Shown in pieces: positions 25,687-34,442 of a stretch of DNA of 64,000 bases. The stretch is taken from NCBI GenBank assembly GCA_051656605.1, contig JBOGCF010000019.1, positions 1 through 64,000 on the forward strand, in the 5' to 3' direction. Source of the stretch: UBA12018 sp051656605. Lineage in GTDB: Bacteria > Bacteroidota > Bacteroidia > Bacteroidales > CAMTPD01. The first letter of the stretch is position 1; every line of letters begins with the position of its first letter. The translations under genes and the position numbers were made by a program. The notes under the pieces were generated by a model. It made no database searches and was not told where the DNA came from. It saw nothing but the letters and a program-made list of their open reading frames with translations.

Positions 25687-25807
25687 AATAAAATAAAGGC
25701 TTTTAAGCATATTCATTGACTCATTCGCATAAAGAAATGAACGCTTTTTCTGAGAAGGTTCAATCTTGAACGTTTGAAGAATATGCTTAAAAGCTGTATT
25801 TTATTTA
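25687..25807 (-). terminator. Long stem-loop after corA
   Basis: A perfect 16-base stem, GCTTTTAAGCATATTC (25699-25714) with its complement (25779-25794), is extended by a second AT-rich stem (AATAAAATA with TATTTTATT). The 64-base loop contains GTTCAAtcTTGAAC and TCATT/AATGA, so a branched fold is possible. On the minus strand it ends in TTTATTTTATT. Probably a terminator, possibly a stable 3' UTR structure. Confidence 0.65.
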
Positions 25808-25826
25808 ATAAAAGTGTGTATAGTGA

Positions 25827-26753
25827 TTAAAACCATTTGATCTTCTTGAATAAGAAGAATCCAATAGCTGAGAGTGTGAATGACAAGACTACAATAAATA
25901 AGAATCCCCACTGTGCATCTTCAAAGCCGGTTGGAACATTCATTCCATAAAAGCTTGCTATTAATGTTGGGATCATTAGTATAATAGAAATCGAAGTCAT
26001 CCGCTTCATGATGGTATTCACATTGTTCGAGATGATAGAGGCAAATGCATCCATAGTACCTGTAAGGATATCGCTATAGACATTAGCCATTATGTGAGCT
26101 TGTTTTAACTCAGTCTCAACATCTTCAATTAATTCGTAATTAATTTGATGTTGTTGTTTAATGATATTGTGAAGTTTAGAGAGCATAACTTCATTTCCTC
26201 TAATGGAAGTATTGAAGAAAACCATACTTTTTTCAATCTTCATTAGTCGGTGTAGCTCTTGGTTTCTTATCGACTTTTCAAGCTCTTTCTCTGCATCTTT
26301 TACTTCATTGTTTAGTTGCTTTAAGTATTTGAGAAACCATACAGATGAAGAGAGAAGAAGTCTGAGTGTTAATTCGTAATTGTTGTTTATTTTAAATTGT
26401 TTACGATGTGAGTGTTTAATGAAATCCGGTAGCATCTCAGACTTGTAATGACATACGGTAACAAAAATATCTCCTTTAGAGATAATTCCCAGAGGAATTG
26501 TGATAAAAGGAATACCATCTTCTCCATGACGAAGTGGTACACGAATAATTGTAAGCTGCCATTCATCTTCCCACTCAATGCGAGGGCGCTCATCGATATC
26601 GGCAATGTCATTTAAAAATGATACAGGAACTTTTAATACTTGTGTGAGGTAAACCAGATCCTCAGGTGAAGGACATTCAATATTAATCCAGCAGTTTGGT
26701 TTCCATACAGGGCTTTCTACAAATCCGGCTTCGCAGCAAAGATATGTTTTCAT
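25827..26753 (-). CDS. corA: CorA-family magnesium transporter
   Basis: A 308-aa divalent-cation channel of the CorA family, acting as an inner-membrane homopentamer. The large cytoplasmic N-terminal domain leads into a long stalk helix and two C-terminal membrane segments (about 249-270 and 282-303). The family's selectivity motif is present as YGMNVP after the first segment. It has an unusually strong Shine-Dalgarno (AAAGGAGG) 8 bases before the ATG, which is rare for this lineage and is covered by a predicted hairpin. A short acidic ORF precedes it. Confidence 0.95.
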   Translation of the reverse strand: MKTYLCCEAGFVESPVWKPNCWINIECPSPEDLVYLTQVLKVPVSFLNDIADIDERPRIEWEDEWQLTIIRVPLRHGEDGIPFITIPLGIISKGDIFVTVCHYKSEMLPDFIKHSHRKQFKINNNYELTLRLLLSSSVWFLKYLKQLNNEVKDAEKELEKSIRNQELHRLMKIEKSMVFFNTSIRGNEVMLSKLHNIIKQQHQINYELIEDVETELKQAHIMANVYSDILTGTMDAFASIISNNVNTIMKRMTSISIILMIPTLIASFYGMNVPTGFEDAQWGFLFIVVLSFTLSAIGFFLFKKIKWF

Positions 26754-26754
26754 A

Positions 26755-26800
26755 ATTAATTCCTCCTTTACTCAATAGATTATTGATCTGAGGAATCAAT
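26755..26800 (-). promoter_or_regulatory. corA ribosome-binding site inside a switchable hairpin
   Basis: On the minus strand ATTGATTCCTC (26790-26800) can pair with GAGGAATTAAT (26755-26765), 11 pairs with one G-U, hiding the end of the Shine-Dalgarno AAAGGAGG. The 24-base loop has an inner CAATA/TATTG stem. A competing hairpin, TTGAT-N7-ATCAA (26783-26799), uses the same CCTC as loop and would free the site. The alternative folds are seen in the sequence; that they switch is inference. Confidence 0.6.
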
Positions 26801-26829
26801 AAGTCAATTGCTGTTTCCCCCGATCTAGA

Positions 26830-26859
26830 TTAATAATATTTCGGATTATCGTCGTCCAT
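26830..26859 (-). CDS. Putative leader peptide MDDDNPKYY of corA
   Basis: A nine-codon ORF (ATG, three Asp, Asn, Pro, Lys, two Tyr, TAA) between the predicted corA promoter and the hairpin that covers the corA ribosome-binding site. Acidic runs with proline are known in other bacteria to destabilise translating ribosomes when Mg2+ is low, as in the mgtA/mgtL leader system. Its position, composition and link to a Mg2+ transporter suggest the same use here. It has no strong Shine-Dalgarno and could be chance; conservation in relatives would decide. Confidence 0.5.
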   Translation of the reverse strand: MDDDNPKYY

Positions 26860-26886
26860 AATTGTTATGCACTCTAATTTGGGGTG

Positions 26887-26894
26887 CAAAGATA
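26887..26894 (-). promoter_or_regulatory. Putative -7 element of corA leader transcript
   Basis: TATCTTTG on the minus strand fits TAnnTTTG exactly, 28 bases upstream of the leader-peptide ATG. A -33 motif was not recognised. Confidence 0.5.
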
Positions 26895-26899
26895 AGATA

Positions 26900-27370
26900 A
26901 AGTTTAAATATTTATGCTTAGTATGCGTTATAAAGGCAATCTTTGTTTTAAAAGACTCTTTTAATCATCATTTTTTTTGATGTTGGTATTTGTTTAAAGT
27001 GTTGATCAGTAGTCTTGTATGTTATTTTGTTTCTTTTTGTGTAAAAAACTCTCCATAAGGATTTTTGATGTCTGTGCGTATTTGTATTTGTAAGTGGTTG
27101 ATAAATAGACATGTCGTAGTGTTGCTGTCGCTCATTATATTGTAAGAAAAAAATGAGTTCGATATAACATTTTGGTTAGAATTTGTGTGACAAGGAAGTT
27201 GAATATGGAATCATTCTAAATTAGTACAGAAATACGTATGGGTAGTTGATTTCATGGTTGTAATGATTGTAGAGTTATTCCTCAATTCAATCTTAATGTA
27301 ATTGTCTCTATGTAGGAACGAAGTTGTTGATTGTAATTTAATTAATTATATTTTCATAAAATGTTTTTTT
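26900..27370. other. AT-rich intergenic stretch without a gene
   Basis: About 470 bases between divergent corA and the nuclease gene. I see no supportable ORF, RNA gene or repeat; the sequence is AT-rich with T runs. Confidence 0.5.
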
Positions 27371-27374
27371 TGCT

Positions 27375-27405
27375 TTTGATTACGTTGAAGTACACACTAT
27401 ATTTG
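27375..27405 (+). promoter_or_regulatory. Promoter of the nuclease gene
   Basis: TTTG (27375-27378), 19-base spacer, TATATTTG (27398-27405): a full match to the Bacteroides promoter, 19 bases before the ATG. Confidence 0.75.
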
Positions 27406-27424
27406 TCGTGATTGAAATAAAGAC

Positions 27425-28417
27425 ATGGTTAAGCAAAAAAGAAAAAAAAGGAAATCGAAAAAGAAGTCTAAACGTTTCGAAATCTTGAAGGTACTTAAAG
27501 CTGCACTTGTACTTGTTGGAGTAGTTCTGCTTGTTGGCTTTATGCTGAATCGAACTGGACTTATCCCAAAGGGAAAGAATTTAGTTACAGAATCGAAGCC
27601 TTTGGTAGTAGATAAAGCTCCTAAAAAGCCTCAAGACAAGGAAAAGCCTGCGGTTAATAATGCTAAAAAAAAATATTATAACACAAACAAAAAAGAAAGT
27701 GGTTACAGCTGTTCATGGGAGAATGGTTCTGAATTGCCGTTCATTACAGAGGTAAATCAAGGACAAAAGCAGCTTATTAAGCACAAAGGATATACCGTTT
27801 TATACAACAAAAATACCCTGTTGCCTGAATGGGTTGCTTATGAACTTACTCGTGAAGAAGCAAATGGAAAAGAAAAAAGGTCTAATAAGTTTACTGTTGA
27901 CCCTACGATAAAAGGGCGCTCAGCAACAAATGTAGATTATAAAAACTCTGGATATGATAGAGGACATATGGCTCCGGCGGCAGATATGGGTTGGGGAGAA
28001 GATATAATGAGAGAGTCATTTTATTTTACAAACATCTGTCCTCAGTCTCCATCTTTAAATAGAGGAGTCTGGAAAGAGCTCGAAGAACAAATCCGACGTT
28101 TAGCTATCAGAGATAGTGCGATTTGGATAGTAACCGGCCCCGTTTCTGATTCTGTTGTGAAACGAATAGGGCCTAATAAGGTTGTTGTGCCAAAGTATTT
28201 TTATAAGGTTATACTTTCTCCGTATAAAAAAAATATTAAAGGAGTTGGTTTTGTCTTTGAAAACAAAGAATATAACAAACGAGATTTGTTTATAAAATAT
28301 GCAGTAACAATAGATAGTGTAGAGTCTTTGACAAAGCTAGACTTTTTTCCGGCACTACCTGATGATATTGAAGAGGATATTGAGTCAGTTATAGATACCA
28401 AATATTGGATCAACTAA
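27425..28417 (+). CDS. DNA/RNA non-specific endonuclease (NucA type)
   Basis: A 330-aa protein with a very basic N-terminus (Lys/Arg-rich, residues 2-18), one membrane segment or uncleaved signal (about 27-45), a low-complexity Lys/Pro linker, and a beta-beta-alpha-metal nuclease domain (about 90-325). The catalytic DRGHMAPAADM is intact, followed by the Asn-containing FTNICPQSPSLNRGVW. Such enzymes cut DNA and RNA in the periplasm or outside the cell with Mg2+. Own promoter; the RND pump genes begin 56 bases downstream and may be co-transcribed. Confidence 0.93.
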   Translation: MVKQKRKKRKSKKKSKRFEILKVLKAALVLVGVVLLVGFMLNRTGLIPKGKNLVTESKPLVVDKAPKKPQDKEKPAVNNAKKKYYNTNKKESGYSCSWENGSELPFITEVNQGQKQLIKHKGYTVLYNKNTLLPEWVAYELTREEANGKEKRSNKFTVDPTIKGRSATNVDYKNSGYDRGHMAPAADMGWGEDIMRESFYFTNICPQSPSLNRGVWKELEEQIRRLAIRDSAIWIVTGPVSDSVVKRIGPNKVVVPKYFYKVILSPYKKNIKGVGFVFENKEYNKRDLFIKYAVTIDSVESLTKLDFFPALPDDIEEDIESVIDTKYWIN

Positions 28418-28473
28418 AAATAAATATCTTAAGAATTAGAATATAAAGTGAAATGTGTAAATATTGATTTATT

Positions 28474-29526
28474 ATGAACGTTAGATTTATTCCAGTATTG
28501 CTGCTTACAGGTGTATTAGTGTCTTGTGGCGGCAATAAAGAGGTGAAAGAATTGCCATTACGTCCGGTAAAGGTCGAGAAAGTTATGCCATTAAATGTTG
28601 TAACAAAATCATTTAGTGGTGTTGTTGCTCCAGACCAGTTTAGTGACTTGGCATTCAGAATGAGCGGACCACTTGTATCATTAAATGTAGATGAAGGTCA
28701 AACCGTAAAGCGCGGCCAAGTAATTGCAGAGATTGATCCGAACGATTTTAAGCTTACAAACGAAGCTGACTATTCCAATTATCAGACAGCGAAGTCTCAG
28801 TTGGAACGTGCAAAAAACTTGTTGGCAAAACAAGCAATCTCTGTTCAAGAGTATGAAACAACAGAGGCCAAATATTCTAGTGCAAAAGCAAACTATGAAT
28901 ATTCTTCAAGTATTTTAAGCGATACAAAACTTCGCGCTCCATTCGATGGATTTATCGCAAAGAAATACGTAGAAAACTATCAAAAGGTGCAAGCAGGACA
29001 AGGTATTGTTTCTTTGATCAATCCAAGTAAGCTGTTGGTAAACTTTACATTGCCAGAAACAAACGCTCCGGCATTACAAGGCGATTATAAGATCTATGTA
29101 GAGTTTGAAAGTTATAAAGGAAAGCTATTCAGTGCTAAAATCAGAGACTTTGTTGAAGCTTCTCCTGATGGTGCCGGTTTACCTGTAACTTTGTTGATTG
29201 ATGATCCTGCATTTAAGATCGATCTATTTAAAGTGTCTGTAGGTTATTCTTGTACTATTTTGCTAGAAACATTCAACTCGAATTATACGAACGTATATTC
29301 AGTTCCATTGTCAGCTATTTTCAGCGATCCTAAAACTAACCAAAAATGTGTTTTTGTCTTTAATTCTCAAACAGAGTCGGTTGAGCAAAGAGCAATCGAA
29401 ACTGCCGGATTATTTGATGCAGACCGTGTAGTGATCTCATCAGGATTAAAAGAAAACGAGTCAGTAGTAACTGCAGGTGTTTTCTCTATTATCGACGGAC
29501 AAAAAGTAAAACTATTAACTGAATAA
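28474..29526 (+). CDS. RND efflux periplasmic adaptor lipoprotein (pump 1)
   Basis: A 350-aa membrane fusion protein linking an inner-membrane RND pump to an outer-membrane channel. A lipoprotein signal peptide precedes the lipobox LVSCGG (Cys about residue 18). The split lipoyl half-motifs (GPLVSLNVDEGQTVKRGQ and KLRAPFDGFIAKKYV) flank a coiled-coil hairpin, followed by beta-barrel and membrane-proximal domains. Ends 2 bases before the pump gene, forming an adaptor-pump-channel operon. The pump substrate is unknown. Confidence 0.93.
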   Translation: MNVRFIPVLLLTGVLVSCGGNKEVKELPLRPVKVEKVMPLNVVTKSFSGVVAPDQFSDLAFRMSGPLVSLNVDEGQTVKRGQVIAEIDPNDFKLTNEADYSNYQTAKSQLERAKNLLAKQAISVQEYETTEAKYSSAKANYEYSSSILSDTKLRAPFDGFIAKKYVENYQKVQAGQGIVSLINPSKLLVNFTLPETNAPALQGDYKIYVEFESYKGKLFSAKIRDFVEASPDGAGLPVTLLIDDPAFKIDLFKVSVGYSCTILLETFNSNYTNVYSVPLSAIFSDPKTNQKCVFVFNSQTESVEQRAIETAGLFDADRVVISSGLKENESVVTAGVFSIIDGQKVKLLTE

Positions 29527-29528
29527 GA

Positions 29529-32500
29529 TTGACTAATATGAATATCCCAAAATATTCGATAGACAATCCGAAAGTAGTGTACTTCTTTTTAGTAATCCTC
29601 CTTTTTGGTGGAGTGCTATCCTTCTTTAAGTTAGGAAAGAAAGAAGACTCGCCTTTCGTGATTAAACAAGGTGTTATTATAACACAATATCCTGGTGCTA
29701 CGCCTGCTGAAGTAGAAGAATTAATAACAGAGCCAATTGAGCGTGAAATTCAAGGTGTATCTGATGTTTACAAGCTGAAATCAGAATCTTATTTTGGCCT
29801 ATCAAAAATTACAATTGAATTTATACCAACTGTTGCGCCGGAACGAATGCCCGAGAAATGGGATGAGTTGCGCCGTAAGACTTTAAGTATTCAGCCAAAA
29901 TTGCCTTCGGGAGCATCTCAAATTACCGTTAATGATGACTTTGGTGATGTATTTGGTATTTATTATGGGCTAGCAGCAGATGATGGTTTCTCATACAAAG
30001 ATATGAGAGACTGGGCACAAAAGATCAAAGTCCAAGTAACACCAATTCAAGGGGTACAAAAAGTGTTTTTGTATGGAGAGCAATATGAAGTTGTAAATGT
30101 TTTTATTTCTACTTCTCAACTATCATCTCTAGGTGTAGACCCTAATTCAATTATGCAAATCTTGCAGACCCAAAACTTATTGGTTAATACAGGTGAAATA
30201 AACACAGGTCAATACCAATTGAGATTAATGGCTGCAGGTACCTATAAGAATCTTGATGATATTCGAAATCAAATAATCCTTACCCGTAACGGGAATGAAG
30301 TTCGTTTAGGAGACGTTGCTACTGTAGAGCGAGGCTACATGGATCCTCCGAGCAACCTAATGCGCATCAACGGTAAGAAAGCAATTGGTATTGGTATCGC
30401 AACCGGAGCCAAAGATGACGTTGTAGCCGTAGGTAAACTTGTTCGTGAGAAACTAGAAGAGATGACATCTCAATTACCTATTGGAATTGAGCTAGAACCG
30501 ATCTATCCTGAGGATGTAATTGCAAACGAAGCTAATAATGGATTTATCATCAATTTGATTGAATCTATTATCATCGTAATTGTAGTAATATTCTTGGTTA
30601 TGGGGGCTCGCGCAGGTATGCTTATTGGTAGTTCGCTATTATTCTCTGTTGGGGGAACATTGCTGATTATGCTATTTATGGGGGTCGGTCTGAACCGTAC
30701 GTCACTAGCTGCATTCATCATTGCGATGGGTATGTTGGTGGATAATGCTATTGTGGTAACAGACAATGCTCAGATCGGTATCAAGAAAGGTTTGCCAAAA
30801 ATGAAAGCTCTTATTGATGGAGCAACTATTCCGCAATGGGGGCTTTTAGGAGCCACATTTATTGCAATTTGTTCATTTCTTCCATTGTATTTGGCACCTG
30901 CTTCTGTAGCTGAGATTGTAAAACCATTGTTTATCGTACTAGCTGTGTCACTGGGATTGAGTTGGGTGTTGGCTCTTATGCAAACAACAACCTTCGGTAT
31001 GTTTATTCTTAAAGAAAACAAAGACGGAGCAGGATCAGATCCATACGATACAAAGTTCTATCATAAATTTGAGAACATCATAACTAAGCTGATCAAGTTC
31101 CGTTACTTGACACTATTAAGTGCATTTGCCGGCTTGTTTATCGCTTTGGTTGTAATGGGCTTAATGCCTCAAAGTTTCTTCCCTTCATTGGATAAACCAT
31201 ATTTACGTGCCGATTTGATCTTCCCTGAAGGTTATGGCATCAGAGATGTGGAAGCAAATGTGAAGAAGATTGAAGCGCATATGATGGAACAACCAGGAGT
31301 TAAGAACGTATCAATCACAATGGGTGGTTCGCCGGTACGTTATTATCTTGCAAGTTCATCATACGGTCCAAAACCTAACTTTGCCAATGTTCTTATCGAG
31401 ACAGAAGACTCTGAATCATCGACAAGACTTGAAGATTACATCTATAATTATGTATCCAACAACTATCCGAATATCCTAATTCGTTCGTCGTTGTTTATGC
31501 TTTCGCCGGTGCCTGATGCTGCAATTGAAATTGGTTTTATCGGAAACAATATTGACACATTAGTAGCTCTTACCGAGCAAGCTAAAGCAATCATGCGCAG
31601 TTCAGATATGGTAAAAGAAGTACGCGACAGCTGGGGTAACAAAGTGCCGGTATGGGATCCATTGTTCTCGCAAGAAAAAGGTCTTCGTTTAGGTATCACT
31701 CGTCAGCAGTTGGCATACTCATTGCGTTCGGCAACAAACGGACTTCCATTGGGTGAATATCGTGAAGGAGACTTGTTTATGCCGATCTTGCTGAAAGATC
31801 AAGACATCGATTCGATGCGATTGAACGATATTTATACATTGCCGGTATTTAGTACGAAAGGTAAACCAATCAATGTAGAGCAGGTTGTTGATCAATTCCC
31901 TCTCAACTATGATTATAATGTGATTAAACGCTATAATCGTGAGCGTGTGATGATGGCTCAGTGTGAACCTCGTCGCGACGTAAACCGTATTGCTGCCTTT
32001 AATGATGTGTGGGCAAAAATGCAAGAGCAGATGGTAATGCCAGAAGGTTATAAAATGAAATATTTTGGAGAAAAAGAAAGTCAGGACGAAGGTAACTCTG
32101 CAATTGCAGAAAACGTTCCACTTACCTTTATTCTAATCTACATAACCTTGCTATTCTTGTTCCCAAAAACATATCGCAAGCCGGTGATCATTATGGCGAT
32201 GCTGCCACTGATCTTTATCGGTATCGTATTTGGACTAGTTGTGTTCGGTAAATCGTTCGACTTCTTTGGTATTCTCGGATTACTTGGTCTGATTGGTATG
32301 AACATTAAGAACGCTATCGTGTTAGTAGATCAGATTGGTATTGAAATGGATGCCGGATTGAAACCTCTAGATGCAGTAGTTCAGGCAACCAAAACCAGAA
32401 TTGTGCCTGTAACCATGGCTTCGGGAACAACAATTCTAGGTATGTTACCATTGTTGGGAGACGCAATGTTTGGTGGTATGGCCGCAGTAATCATGGGTGG

Positions 32501-32582
32501 ATTGCTTATGGCTACGATCCTTACCATCTTTGTTCTTCCTGTTACATATTGCGTATTCTTCAGAATTAAATCAGAAAAATAA
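29529..32582 (+). CDS. RND efflux transporter (pump 1)
   Basis: A 1017-aa inner-membrane proton antiporter of the RND superfamily, with twelve membrane segments and two large periplasmic loops. Segment 4 carries the proton-relay pair in GMLVDNAIVVTDNA. The N-terminus begins directly in the first membrane helix (VVYFFLVILLFGGVLSF). It lacks the longer HAE1-type features and resembles the shorter Bacteroidota AcrB-like pumps. The middle gene of a three-gene operon. Confidence 0.94.
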   Translation: MTNMNIPKYSIDNPKVVYFFLVILLFGGVLSFFKLGKKEDSPFVIKQGVIITQYPGATPAEVEELITEPIEREIQGVSDVYKLKSESYFGLSKITIEFIPTVAPERMPEKWDELRRKTLSIQPKLPSGASQITVNDDFGDVFGIYYGLAADDGFSYKDMRDWAQKIKVQVTPIQGVQKVFLYGEQYEVVNVFISTSQLSSLGVDPNSIMQILQTQNLLVNTGEINTGQYQLRLMAAGTYKNLDDIRNQIILTRNGNEVRLGDVATVERGYMDPPSNLMRINGKKAIGIGIATGAKDDVVAVGKLVREKLEEMTSQLPIGIELEPIYPEDVIANEANNGFIINLIESIIIVIVVIFLVMGARAGMLIGSSLLFSVGGTLLIMLFMGVGLNRTSLAAFIIAMGMLVDNAIVVTDNAQIGIKKGLPKMKALIDGATIPQWGLLGATFIAICSFLPLYLAPASVAEIVKPLFIVLAVSLGLSWVLALMQTTTFGMFILKENKDGAGSDPYDTKFYHKFENIITKLIKFRYLTLLSAFAGLFIALVVMGLMPQSFFPSLDKPYLRADLIFPEGYGIRDVEANVKKIEAHMMEQPGVKNVSITMGGSPVRYYLASSSYGPKPNFANVLIETEDSESSTRLEDYIYNYVSNNYPNILIRSSLFMLSPVPDAAIEIGFIGNNIDTLVALTEQAKAIMRSSDMVKEVRDSWGNKVPVWDPLFSQEKGLRLGITRQQLAYSLRSATNGLPLGEYREGDLFMPILLKDQDIDSMRLNDIYTLPVFSTKGKPINVEQVVDQFPLNYDYNVIKRYNRERVMMAQCEPRRDVNRIAAFNDVWAKMQEQMVMPEGYKMKYFGEKESQDEGNSAIAENVPLTFILIYITLLFLFPKTYRKPVIIMAMLPLIFIGIVFGLVVFGKSFDFFGILGLLGLIGMNIKNAIVLVDQIGIEMDAGLKPLDAVVQATKTRIVPVTMASGTTILGMLPLLGDAMFGGMAAVIMGGLLMATILTIFVLPVTYCVFFRIKSEK

Positions 32583-32583
32583 T

Positions 32584-33870
32584 ATGATAAAGAAACTAGT
32601 GTTATCACTTGTGATCGCTCAGTCGGGGTTTTGTGCTTTTGCACAAAACTCTGCGATCTCGGTGTCTGAATACAAAGAAAGAGCATTAGAATATAGTAAG
32701 CAGTATAAGCAAGCCGAACAGCAACGTATTGCAACCGAGGCGGGAGTAAAGTCGGCAAAATCAGCCTTCTTACCTCAAATCGATGCAGCTGGTAGTTATC
32801 AATATCGTATCAATAAGTACGATATGGCATTGGGTGGAGCAAGTGTACCGATGGCACACGACTCTTATTCGGCAGAGGTTGGAGCTGTTCAGAGCATTTA
32901 TGCAGGGGGAGCAATCTACAACTCATATAAAGCATCCCAATTGCAAAACGATATCGCCATTGAAAGTCAGAAATTGACCAAAGACAATGTGCTATATTCG
33001 GCTGATGTTCTTTACTGGTCTACGGCGGCAAAAAAAGAGATGTATGAAATTATGACTGAATACGTTCAGATCATTCAACAAACATACGATCTTATTGCAG
33101 AACGTTTCAACGACGGACTCATCAGTAAAACAGACCTGCTTCAAGTATCGTCTCGTTTGCAAGAAGCACAACTTCAAAAAGTAAATGCACTCAAAGCATA
33201 TCAATTGTCGTTGGAAAACTTCAATATTCTTATCGGTAACAACCCAAGTGCACCGGTAGCTTTAGGAGACTCGATTACTACAGCAGTTGTATTACCAATG
33301 GAGGTTGGTGTGACTTCTGCTTATGCAAATCGTCCAGAGATGAAGATCTCTGACTTGCAGATCTCATTGGCAGACCGTCAGGTAAACCTTGCAAAAAGTA
33401 AATACTTGCCAAACGTTGCAATTGGTTTTAAACAAACTTGGGGAACTACAATGATTAACGTAAGTGGAGAAACCATGTGGAACTCGATTGCATATGCGTC
33501 TGTTCAGGTTCCAATCTTCCATTGGGGAGGTCGTTTGCAAAACGTAAGAGCAGCGAAGGCTCAAAAGATTGCACAAGAACTTGGTTATCAAATTGCCAGA
33601 GATCAAGTGACAAACGAAGTGTCGAATGCATGGACCAACTTGCAAGAAAACACTCGCTTGGTTGATGTAGCAAACCAAACCGTAAACATTGCACAAGAAA
33701 ACTTAGACATCAATACGTTCAGCTACGCAGAAGGTCGTCTAACTATTCTAGACGTGTTGCAATCACAGTTAACATGGATTCAGGCCTATACAAACCTTGT
33801 AAACTCTCATTTACAACAAAAGGTTTCTATCGCTGATTACCAAAAAGCAGTGGGTGTAAACAACTATTAA
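32584..33870 (+). CDS. TolC-family outer-membrane channel (pump 1)
   Basis: A 428-aa outer-membrane efflux protein. The ATG at 32584 (MIKKLVLSL) gives a clean signal peptide ending in CAFAQ and starts 1 base after the pump stop; an upstream in-frame extension inside the pump gene is rejected. Two OEP repeats are visible, each with long helices: QSIYAGGAIYNSYKASQLQNDI in the first and the second ending in AEGRLTILDVLQSQLTW. Completes the tripartite pump and is followed by a strong terminator. Confidence 0.93.
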   Translation: MIKKLVLSLVIAQSGFCAFAQNSAISVSEYKERALEYSKQYKQAEQQRIATEAGVKSAKSAFLPQIDAAGSYQYRINKYDMALGGASVPMAHDSYSAEVGAVQSIYAGGAIYNSYKASQLQNDIAIESQKLTKDNVLYSADVLYWSTAAKKEMYEIMTEYVQIIQQTYDLIAERFNDGLISKTDLLQVSSRLQEAQLQKVNALKAYQLSLENFNILIGNNPSAPVALGDSITTAVVLPMEVGVTSAYANRPEMKISDLQISLADRQVNLAKSKYLPNVAIGFKQTWGTTMINVSGETMWNSIAYASVQVPIFHWGGRLQNVRAAKAQKIAQELGYQIARDQVTNEVSNAWTNLQENTRLVDVANQTVNIAQENLDINTFSYAEGRLTILDVLQSQLTWIQAYTNLVNSHLQQKVSIADYQKAVGVNNY

Positions 33871-33910
33871 TTGTTTTACAAGCAGAGGCAATAAGTTTCT
33901 GTCATTATAC

Positions 33911-33960
33911 AAAAGCCTCACCGATATCGATCATTCGATCTTCGGTGAGGCTTTTCTTTT
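33911..33960 (+). terminator. Terminator of RND pump 1 operon
   Basis: A perfect 14-base stem, AAAAGCCTCACCGA (33911-33924) with TCGGTGAGGCTTTT (33942-33955), is followed by CTTTT. Confidence 0.92.
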
Positions 33961-34142
33961 GCTCAAAATATACACTAAGCAGATTTTTAGTGACATTCAA
34001 ACAGACTTTTAATGAGGAGATTTTTATGTATTTATGGCACTTTTGCGCTCTAGATTGACGAATTTGTCCTGTTTTTTACTTTCAGAAAATGAGATTGAAG
34101 CCTACATCAAAGGAGGTAAACGTAGCCATAAAATAAGATTGC

Positions 34143-34252
34143 CTTCAAAACCAAGTGTGCTTTTTGTAAAAACCATGCTTGGTTCTTACAAAAAGCTCGT
34201 TTAGTTTGTCTAAAAACCAAGCATTGTTTATAAAAAAAGCTTGTTTGGTTGT
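34143..34252. repeat. Five 22-base repeats with phased A-tracts
   Basis: Five consecutive units of exactly 22 bases (starts 34143, 34165, 34187, 34209, 34231) share nnnAAAAACC or nnnAAAAAGC, a variable centre, and GTTT near the end, with short arms such as AACCA and TGGTT. They match the family at 18913. The A-tracts recur every 22 bases, close to two helical turns. Confidence 0.75.
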
Positions 34253-34288
34253 TGTGACAACGTTTTCTGGGATTCTGAAACACGATTT

Positions 34289-34442
34289 ATGTCTTCGATG
34301 AATATGCAAAATGTCTTCAATGAAGACTGTTTTCCGTTATAACGAATACTGTAAATAGTTTTCACGGTGAATGCAAAAAGTATTCACCGTGAGTAAATAC
34401 ATTCACCGCAATAACTATTTGCAATGTTCACGAATACTTTTA
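34289..34442. repeat. 22-base-period palindromic cores, about 7 units
   Basis: Directly after the A-tract repeats, short palindromes recur about every 22 bases: TCTTCgATGAA, TCTTCAATGAAGA, CGTTATAACG, TTCACGGTGAA, TTCACCGTGA, TTCACCG, TTCACG. Their starts (294, 316, 337, 361, 383, 402, 427 after 34000) give mostly 21-24 base steps. The sequence changes from unit to unit but spacing and dyad symmetry persist. Confidence 0.65.

Noticed and set aside
34034..34204. 56-codon plus-strand ORF beginning MALLRSRLTN
   Set aside because: Its second half runs through the 22-base repeats, it matches no family I know, and it has no promoter or ribosome-binding site.
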